A stretch of DNA of 64,000 nt from Ophiura sarsii (taxonomy: Eukaryota > Echinodermata > Ophiuroidea > Amphilepidida > Ophiuridae). The stretch covers positions 86,625,574-86,689,573 of the forward strand of contig CM069441.1 in assembly GCA_035610835.1 (NCBI GenBank), written 5' to 3'. The position numbers were made by a program, and so were the translations under genes. Positions 1 through 10,000 of this stretch are shown here, piece after piece; within the stretch, counting starts at the first letter, position 1, and each line of letters opens with the position of its first letter. The notes under the pieces were generated by a model. The model did no database searches. It had not been told where the DNA came from and saw only the letters and a program-made list of their open reading frames with translations.

Positions 1-99
1 ATTGATGAGGCTGAAAACTATGTACAGGGTAGGGTAAGTGTAGGCAGTTTCCTTGCTCATGGCGTCATCTTTTCATATAATATACCATTCACAGTGCAT

Positions 100-358
100 T
101 TGTGAGTAGTCACATCAAAACGAACATGTTGGAGGCCCAAGTCAACTTTTAAAAGCTTTTGGTATGACTTGAAAGAGCACATTTTAAGCTTTAAATTGGT
201 TCTGTGTTGAAGGTAATTGGATTTTTTCAATCACAAGATATGATTTGAAGAAGCTTATCTTTTTGTATTATTTTCTTTATATTTCACTAAATATATTCGT
301 CTCTATCTCAAAACTGTGCCCGCCGACAACATGTCCTTTTTGATTTGACTGGTCACAT
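100..358. mobile_element. MITE-like repeat, copy 1 (intronic)
   Basis: This segment is about 75-80% similar in direct orientation to 4423-4674. Both begin with TTGTGA/ATGTGAC...AACATG and end with TGTCCTTTTTGA...TCACAT, so the ends are imperfect inverted repeats. There is no coding capacity. It lies in the intron upstream of exon A. Confidence 0.55.
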
Positions 359-831
359 TTTTGGATGATAATTCAACAGAAAAAACCCCTGTTCTACAGG
401 CCTGACAGTCCCATTTTTTTAGAAATTGGTGAACAAAATGTTCATGTGCAAACGAATACAAACCCCAGAGGGGTAAGCCTGACTGACCAACCCAACCTGA
501 ACTATGCATAGTTGCCTTGTTCATGAAATGAAACAAAGAAGATAGTCTGTCTCAGAAACATTTTGCAAACAAGCTAAGTGCTGTGCGTTTGTTTTTTGGG
601 TGGTTTTTTTAGAAAATAGGCTATGACTCATGAGGTATGGATTTTTGTTGTTGATTTTTTTTAAAAATCAAAAAATCAACAACAACAACAACAACAAAAT
701 TAGGCCTCAGCGCATAGACCTAAGCGCCGTAGCTCATTTCACATACCAATCCGGGCGGGCTTCTGAGACAGACTATCTTCTTTGTTTGGCCTTATGTCAT
801 TTTTGTATTTATTTGATTAATTCCATTGTAG
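359..831. other. Intron sequence upstream of exon A
   Basis: No gene is visible. It contains a short palindrome at about 643-678 (GTTGTTGATTTTTT against its complement) next to a CAA microsatellite (about 676-697). The polypyrimidine tract and TAG acceptor of exon A close the interval. Confidence 0.5.
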
Positions 832-1063
832 GTTCAGAGAGCCCAAGAGTTAGTGTCCGCAGAGGGAGATCTGAAACAGATCCTCAACGATCGAATGGCA
901 GAAGAAGACCCCAACAATCCAGGGACCAGCAATAGACGACACACTCTCTATACAGACAGACAACAGCTGCTCGAAGAGGCTGCTCGCCTTGGACATAACG
1001 TTGAGTTGCCAGGACAGCGGCCCCGATGGACCGATAGACCACCTTTGGATCGTCCCACACAAG
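832..1063 (+). CDS. ERCC6L: ERCC6L-like exon A
   Basis: The acceptor is ...TTCCATTGTAG before 832 and the donor is CACAAG|GTTAGG. The exon leaves in phase 1. It encodes a charged helix-like stretch (VQRAQELVSAEGDLKQ, then EEAARLGHNVELPGQR) typical of the region after a Snf2 core. The exon end and start of the following intron are duplicated at about 1651-1833, so a second copy of this donor exists downstream. Confidence 0.65.
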
Positions 1064-4000
1064 GTTAGGCTTAATTCTCAGTCCTTGCAAGGCCTACTAA
1101 CCCAAACAAGTTCTGTCAACAACAAATTACTCAACTGACCATGATTCTTTATTGCACCATTCAGGCATGAGAATCTTTTTCTGATGAAGCATGATGTCAT
1201 GCAAATTTCCACAACTTTTTTTTAAAGAAGGTGTCCGGCAAGCAAAACATGTGCATTATATGTTAGAAAAAGAATTATCGCGCCCAAATCACGTAGTAAT
1301 ATAGAACAAAACATCATACTTATCTTAAAAACCGAATAAACACTGCCATCTCTCAACATGCCATTTTTAAAATTCGCGGCAATCGAAAGTCCCGGCATCA
1401 ATGAAGTCATAGTTATACAATGCACTTGCGTAAATTTGAGCACCAATAACCATGACGTCATTGATCCCGGGACTTTCGATCACCGCGAATTTTAAAAATG
1501 GCATGTTGAGATATGGCAGTTTTTTATTCATTTTTATGATAAGTATGATGTTTTATTCTATATAAGTACGCGATTTGGGCTTGAATGCACAATGTTGTGC
1601 TTGCTGGACACTTTCTTTAAAGCATTTTGGGGGATATTTTTGGCCCAATTGGATCGTCCCACACAAGGTTAGGCTTAATTCTCAGTCCTTGTAAGGCCTA
1701 CTAACTCAAATCTATTTTCTGTCTACAATAAATTACTCAACTGACCATGATTCTTTAATTACTGCACCATTCAGGCATGAGAATTTGTTTCTGATGAAGC
1801 ATGATGTCTGATGTCATGCAAATTTCCACAACAATATTTTTTAAGCATTTTGGGGGATATTTTTGGCCCAATTTCAAGCAAGTTTTCACAAATATATTTT
1901 TTTCACAAATATCCTTGTTTTTTTTCTTCAATAAAATTCATTTTCGTGCCTAACTGTTATTTGCAGTCCATGTCTTGAAATTTATTTCATTAAAATAAGA
2001 AATGTGAAAACAAGGTAGATTTAAAAAAAAGAATACCACTCTACCCTACTTTTGTCCATTATAATATGAAAGAACAATAACTGTTTTTATGCCTAAATTT
2101 AAAATGTAGTATTGTGTTTCAGCACTACAGTACAGCTCGAAATAGAATGGACACTGCCATTGCAATGACATTGCACTGACATTGCAATGATATTGCACTG
2201 ACATTGCAATGACATTGCAATGACATTGCAATGATGCCTTGAGATGTAACCCGATTAGTGCAGTCATTGCAATGTCATTGCACTGACATTGCAATGACAT
2301 TGCGTTGACATTGCAATGACATTGCAATGAAGTGCGTTGACATTGTCCATTCTATTTCGAGCTGTACTGTAGGTCCATGTATGACAGACAATTCTCAATT
2401 TATAGTATTGTTCACCTTGTAATTGAATCGTTCACCTTGTAATTTAATCCCGTAGATAATTTTTGTCCATGTCAACTGAGAATATTGTGAACTTTCCAGC
2501 TTAATTGCAACATTCTTCAAATGCCCTGTATTTTACAATTTTATCCCTTTTGCCTTTTACTACAGCACCATTCCAGAATGTAGTGGACTTAACCAATTAT
2601 GAAGATAGTTTCAATGACAGTCAAAACAATGTGAGCCATGTTTCCAGCGCTGCCAGCAGCAGCGACTCTTTCAATGACAGTCGTAATAACCTGAGCCACG
2701 TCTCCAGCGCCTCCAACAGCTCTTTCAGCAACAGTAGGGGTAACGTCAGCCATGTTTCCAGCGTTCACGGCGAGGTGCAATCCGAGGAGAATGCAAGTTT
2801 TCTGCAAGATATTATTAGCAACCTTTCCCAAGAGGAGCTGGAGCTGAACATGCGAATGTTAGAGCAGTGCAAGGCACAGCAGCAAGCACAGCACCAAACC
2901 CAGCAGCAAGCACAGCATCAAGTACAGCAACAAGCTGACAGAAGCTATCATGATGATATTGGAACCAACGAGGTATGTGTATTATTTATAGAATGTTTGA
3001 TCCTGCGCATCTAATTTCCCCTTATTCCTACCAACTTCCAATTTCTGAATAAATCCTTTCACCGGGGGTATATTTCTTTTTTTCATGTATGTAAATATGT
3101 CAGTTTTTCCCACTGGCACTCCCCCTTTACCCCTCTTTTTTTCTCACCAGTGACTGAGTTTTTCCCTAATATTCAAAGTATTGAGTGTTTCTTTTCCCTG
3201 AAAGCAGTGCATTCTCAAATTATACTCCTGTGTTTCACTTTCATAAACTGTGCCTTGTACCTTTCATCATCCCAGTGCAGGGGGAAGAATTTCAACAAGA
3301 AATTGAAAATATATTCTCTCAAAGATTCTCGCCAGTAGAGTTGCAAGAATCAAAAGATCAACTGTGTAACACACAATTTAATTGAGGATCCACAAATTCT
3401 CACAAAGGATTCTCACAAAATTCTATGCATGAATCTAAACAGATTCTTGCAAGAATGGAAACAGATTCTTGCAAGAATGGAAACAGATTCTTGCAAGAAT
3501 GGAAACAGATTCTTGCAAGAATAGAAGAATGGAAACAGATTCTCACAAGAATGGAAACAGATTCTCGCAAGAATGGAAACAGATTCTTGCAAGAATCGAA
3601 ACAGATTCTTGCAAGAATGGAAACAGATTCTCGCAAGAATCGAAACAGATTCTCGCAAGAATGGAAACAGATTCTCGCAAGAATGGAAACAGATTCTCGC
3701 AAGAATCGAAACAGATTCTCGCAAGAATCGAAACAGATTCTCGCAAGAATCGAAACAGATTCTCGCAAGAATCGAAACAGATTCTCGCAAGAATCGAAAC
3801 AGATTCTCGCAAGAATCGAAACAGATTCTTCTGACCCTGTAGTGTTTGTTGAGGACCAAATAGACGAGGCTCATTACTTTGCAAAAATGATTCAATGATT
3901 CAAACTACCCAGTTTCATATTTACACGAAAATTCAAGGAAGGAGAAAGCCCCGACATTAGCTCAATTGCTGTATGCATTTGCTATGCGTATGCAGTGTAT

Positions 4001-7000
4001 TTCAGAACCAGTGTACGTTATGTTTCATTCCTACCAGACATACAGTGTAATCGGCGCCTACCTTATACCTAAATTACACTTTATCACACATGCCTGCCTA
4101 CCTTATACCTAAATTACACTTTATCACACATTTTTTACAATAAATGTGCATTAACAGGTGTGTTTCTCTCTCTCTCTTCTATAGGAAACAGGCAATGAGT
4201 CGTTGAATGACAGTAGCATCCTGGAGGAAGTTGATTTGTCATCATCAAGAAGTGCGGAGGTGGAGAGTAGCTATGAGGAGGTAGAGGTGGCGGACCAAAG
4301 CATGCAGGCCGAATATGCAGACCAGGTAAGGCGATATATTATCATTGCTATTCTTTTGTGGAAAAGTCTTCAGTTGACAAGTAAACCGGACATAGATTAT
4401 TATGTAGGGTTTTTTCACATGCTATGTGACCGTCACATACAAAATGGACATGTTAGAGGCCCGAGCCCTCTTTGAGATATTGGTATGACTTAAAATAGCT
4501 AGCTAATTTTAAGCTTTGAAATGATTTTGAAAAAGACTTTGTAATCGTAAGATATGATTTGAAGAAGAGTATTTTGTTCTATTATTTTCTTTACATTTCA
4601 CCAAATATATTGGCCTCTTATCTCAAAACTGTGTTTGCTGACAACCTGTCCTTTTTGACGTAACTGATCACATATGTGACCATCCACAATGAAACCAGTG
4701 TGAAGTCACAAATTGAGTTTTTGATTTGGTTAATCATTATATAAGCTTTAAAGAACAAGATATCAGGTGGTAATTGATCGACAAATCGACACTAAAATAA
4801 TCATTAATCCTCCACAAAGCCTTGTTTCCTGAATTTTGTCAAGTTTATGGAACCATATCTCGGAAGAGGCTCTGCCAAATTCACACTGGGTTTGCGGTGG
4901 ATGGTCCCATATGAGCTGATACAAAATAGTAAAGCCTTTCATTTTATTTCCATTTAATAAATGCTTCCTGCTTCCAAGCAAATTTGTGTCAAATCCCTTG
5001 ATGGATAGAAATTTTTATTTTTATTTTGTGACACAATCTGATTTATCTAGGCCAAACTGCCTTTTTCTTGTTGCTCCTACAAAAACTGGCATATTGCATG
5101 TGTAGTATTGTTTGGTAAAAAGTTGCAAACAAAAGTGAAATTCCAAACGAAAGATGTGATTGTCTAGAGATAATCACTGATCATTATGACAATAACATCT
5201 TTTGTTATTATTTCCAATCATTAGTGAGATTTTCAAGTTTCAAGGGGAGAAGTTTCATAACATGCACTTGTGTAGTGTGCCTTTGGGCATCACTTATAGA
5301 TGAGCTTATGCAGCGCAATACGCTGTCACATGGCATACCCACTGCATGGTATTAGATGGGTTATTCCATGCGAACAGATGTAAAAGTTAGCAATTGTGGG
5401 CAATAAAAGATACTAATTTGAACAGATGTCTATAAAATATGACTGTTTAAAAAGATACAATGTGGTTCTTCTAAAAATAATAATAATGGCGGCATTTATG
5501 TCGGACAATAATAACATGGGGTATGGTCTAACTACAATACCTTTATTCTCTTAACAATTTTCACACGGCAGGCGTCTACAGACGACATTCCCAAATTTCA
5601 CAAAAGGTTTCAAAAATGTCAACATTGTTAAATTTCTTAACCATATTTGGAATCTCTATGTAAAATGCATTGAAACAAGTGCAAACATGCCAAGTATTGA
5701 TCCAGTATACCTTGAAAGTTGTGAAAGGTTTCTGATAAATCTGTTTTGTATTTGGTAAAAACAATAGCCGCGTGGAAAGTGTTAATAATAATGCCGCTTT
5801 ATTTCCTGTCATTTTGTTCAGGAGGCAGATGCTGAAAGTTCTATGGAGGAGGTTGAGGTGGCCGACCAGTCTCTCCAGGCGAGTCTTAACGGTACCAGAG
5901 GTGAAGGGGATGAAAGAAGAGGAGTAAATGTTTCCTCCATGTATGTATCAGAGGAGGATGAGATGCCACAGGATGCCACTGATCTCTCCATGGATGATCT
6001 GGCTGCAGCTGACGAGTTTGATTGTGATGTGAGTCTTGGATTCCGTATATCTCTTTACAAGCTGGCTTTCCATTAACCCTAACTCTATAAATCCACCAAG
6101 AAAATAATGACACCAACAGTGTTATTCAAATTTCCAGTAAAAACACTGAGCATAAATTGTTAACATCTGGACACAGCTCATCAATTAAGAGGGTTTGTTT
6201 TGAACACAACATCTTACATCTTACTATGATACCCAATGAATAACGTTATTATGATTTTTGTTGAATGTTGCAGGATTTGGACCTCCATATACCAACAGCT
6301 CCACGTAGTGTTAGGAAATCCTTCAGTGCCATTCACTCTCCTCTGGTCAAAGACACAGTCAAGGGACCATATCGTCGTCAAGTACTAAGTGTTGAAGACT
6401 CCTTCAGCCAAAGCGATGGTGCAAAGAAGGCATTTTTGGTGGCCGACAGCCCAAATGTAGACACGCCTGTGCAGAGTGACGATGAAACGGAAACGGGGAA
6501 GAAACGCAAGTCCGATGAGTTTCTCCAGCGTTCCTGTGAGGGAAAGAGAAAGTTCACCATGGAGGATTCCTTTGGAGAAATGGATTCCGGGAAGTCAACG
6601 GAACAGTTCTCAGGGTTTCAGTCACTAGGGCTAAACGATCTAGGTGAGAAACATGTATTTGTTGTCTAAAGCTTAACTGTAAATGTATACTATTTGCCCA
6701 AAGTGGATCTTGTAACAGGGTCAAGTTGGGGATTCATATAAAGTGGGTCTTGTAGCATTGTCAACTTAAGAGCGACTTTTTTCTAAGTTGACAAACTTTT
6801 GGACACGCCATCTCTTGGATTTTGCCTAAAGTTTGGGAGGTGAAAGACATTTAGTAGTTATGTAAAGATATGGTATTAAAAAATTCAGCAACCCTCTGTT
6901 GCCATGGTAACGGGCCTATCTTGTTTTTGCTCATTTTAGGGAAAAATCCTCCTAATTATACTGATTTCAGCAACGAAAAAAGTACAAAGTTTGGCAGAAC

Positions 7001-10000
7001 CCTACACCAAGGTGGTAGAATTTTTTCCCAAACTGACTTCATTAATGAGTTGCCCTATCTTTGGTCTAACAAACAAGCGATTTAAAAAAGTCAGTGTTGC
7101 CAGATTGATATCCTGTTGCCATGTTCAAATATCACATTTTGTGGAAGTTGAAAAAGTCAGATAATACCTAACCGACTTGAAGGTGCTACAGTTCCCCTCG
7201 AGGTGATTTGTTTTTCTTTGTGCTTTGTGTTTATAACAAAGACCTAATACCCTTTGAGTTTATTCAAGAAAAAAAATGGGCAAACCCGGCACTTACGTAT
7301 CACGTGACCTGAAGTCACACGATCCGATTTGAGGGAAATTACATAGTCGGGTATATACGGGGGGGGGGGGGGGGGGGGTACCGTGCATCCCCAGGACTCC
7401 CCCAAACCAACTTTTTTTTACTTCCTTTCATGGTCCTAAAACATATTCAGTATGTCACCAACAATAATTTTGGTATGCTAAGCTTAAGGGGTTATTCAAG
7501 ATGCCGTCGAAAATGGCCGCCAAAAGGTCAAATTTCCTCAAATCGCATAATATCAATCAAAATCGGGATCAAAATGTATGGTAAAAGTATAGCTATAATA
7601 GTGGGATGTACGTATTAGACCACTACACACTCATAACCAGTACTTTTGCTTTGATAACATACCTAAATCCAAGATGGCCGCCAAAAATGCTAACATTCCA
7701 TAAATTAGCATATGTCAACCCAACATGTATGATCAGAGTATAGTTTTAACAATGGGATGTATGTGTTAGACCCCTAGAAGCTCATGCAGCATTTTTTGCT
7801 TTGATTTGATTACATACTTTAAATCCAAAATGGCTGCCAGATTGATGGCCAAAATTGGTCAAAATTCCATAAAATGGCATAATATTAACCAAAATGTACA
7901 ATGAAAATATAGTTTTAACTATTGGATGTATGTATTAGACCACTAGTAACTACTATCCAGTATTTTATAAATGCTCATTTGTATTGTATATTGTATTGTA
8001 CAGGGTGTATCAGAATGAACTATACTGTGTTTCTAAAATAAATACAAAATACAAAATGCTTATTGTTTTAAATTTAAACACCTGCAATATAAAGGTGAAC
8101 ATGATCGATGAAAAATGTGTTTTCAATTTGTTAGCTCAAAGAATTCACAGACCTTGAAAAGCCATCGGCAAATATGATTAACGCATGGTTTCATCTTATG
8201 CATATTTTATGTCAACTGCTTTTATTTTTTAAATTGATCATTTCGACCAAAATTGAAATCTATTATCTTTACCAGAAAGTCTGTATTTTCCATAAGAAAT
8301 GTCCGATTTTCAAAAATCTAAAATTCTTATGAAAGCTGGGCGTTTGGGCAAGATATAAAATTATGTGAAAACAGTTTGAACAATATCGATTGAATTCATA
8401 CCGTAATAAATCATATTGCCTCGGTATAGTTCATTCTGATACACCCAATGTATTGTGACCTGTAAGTCACACGATCTGATTTAAGGAAAACGACAAAGTC
8501 GGGTATATACAGGGGTTACCATGCACCCCCAGGACTCCCCCAGACCAACTTTTGTGACTTCTTTTCATGGTCCCAAAACATATTCAGGATGTTACCTTAA
8601 ATCGGATCGTGTGACTTACAGCCCACAGGTCACAATACAATACAATATACAATACAAATGAGCATTTATAAAGTGCCTTATATCTAAATGCAATAGCTTA
8701 GCAGTTTAGAACATACTATTTGGAGAATGTGATGCTAAATACACGTACTCTAATAAACTATTTTTTACATTTACTAAATTACAATGGCCATTTTAGCGGC
8801 CATGTTATTACAAAGCAAAAATACTGGATAGCAAGCAGTTACTAGTGGTCTAATACATACTAAGACTAACTTTTCATCGTACATGTTGGTTGCTATTATC
8901 CTATTTTAGGGAATTTGAAAAAATTCACAGCCATTTTGGGACCCATTTTGGCAGCCATTTTGGATTTTAAGTATGTTTTAACATACAAAAATACTGGATA
9001 TGAGTTACTAGTGATATAATACATACATCCCATGGTTAAAAACTATATTTTCATCATGCATTTTGGTTATTATTATGCCATATCATGGAATTTTGGCCAT
9101 CATTCTGGCGGCCATTTTGGATTTAAAGTATGTAAACAAAGCAAAAATGCTGCATATCAGCTGCTAGGGGTCTACCACATACATCCCATTGTTAAAACTA
9201 TACTCTGATCATACATGTTGGGTTGATATATGCCAATATATGGAATTTTAGCATTTTTGGCGGCCATTTTGGCGGCCATCTTGGATTTAGGTATGTTAAC
9301 AAAGCCAAAGTACTGGATATAAGTGCCTAGTGGTCTAATTCATACATCCCACTATTAAAAATATACTTTTACCATACATTTTGATCCCAATTTTGATTGA
9401 TATATGTCATTTTAGGAAATTTGACCTTTTGGCGGCCATTTTAGACGCCATCTTAAAATAACCCCTTAGCATACCAACATTATTTTTGGTAACATACTGA
9501 ATATGTTTTAGGACCATGAAAGGAATTAAAAAAAAATGGTTTGGGGGATTCCTGGGGGTGCACGGTAACCCCCGTATATACCCAACTATGTAATTTTTCT
9601 CAAATCGGATCGTGTGACTTCAGGTCACGTGATACGTAAGCGCCGGGTTTGCCCATTTTTTCTTCTTAAATAAACTCAAAGGGTATTAGGTCTTTGTTAA
9701 AAACACAAAGCACAAAGAAAAACAAATCACCTCGAGAGGAACTGTAGCAACTTCAAGTCGGTTAGGTATTATCTGACTTTTTCAACTTCCGCACAATGTG
9801 ATATTTGAACATGGCAACAGGGTATCAATCTGGCAACACTGACTTTTTTAAATCGGTTGTTTGTTAGACCAAAGATAGGGCAACTCATTCATGAAGTCAG
9901 TTTGGGCAAAAATTCTACCACCTTGGTGTAGGGTTCTGCCAAACTTTGTACTTTTTTCGTTGCTGAAATCAGTATAATTAGGAGGATTTTCCCTAAAATG

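Noticed and set aside
3400..3898. Overlapping frames of 113-160 codons on both strands
   Set aside because: These are translations of the 22-bp minisatellite (66 bp per 22 codons).
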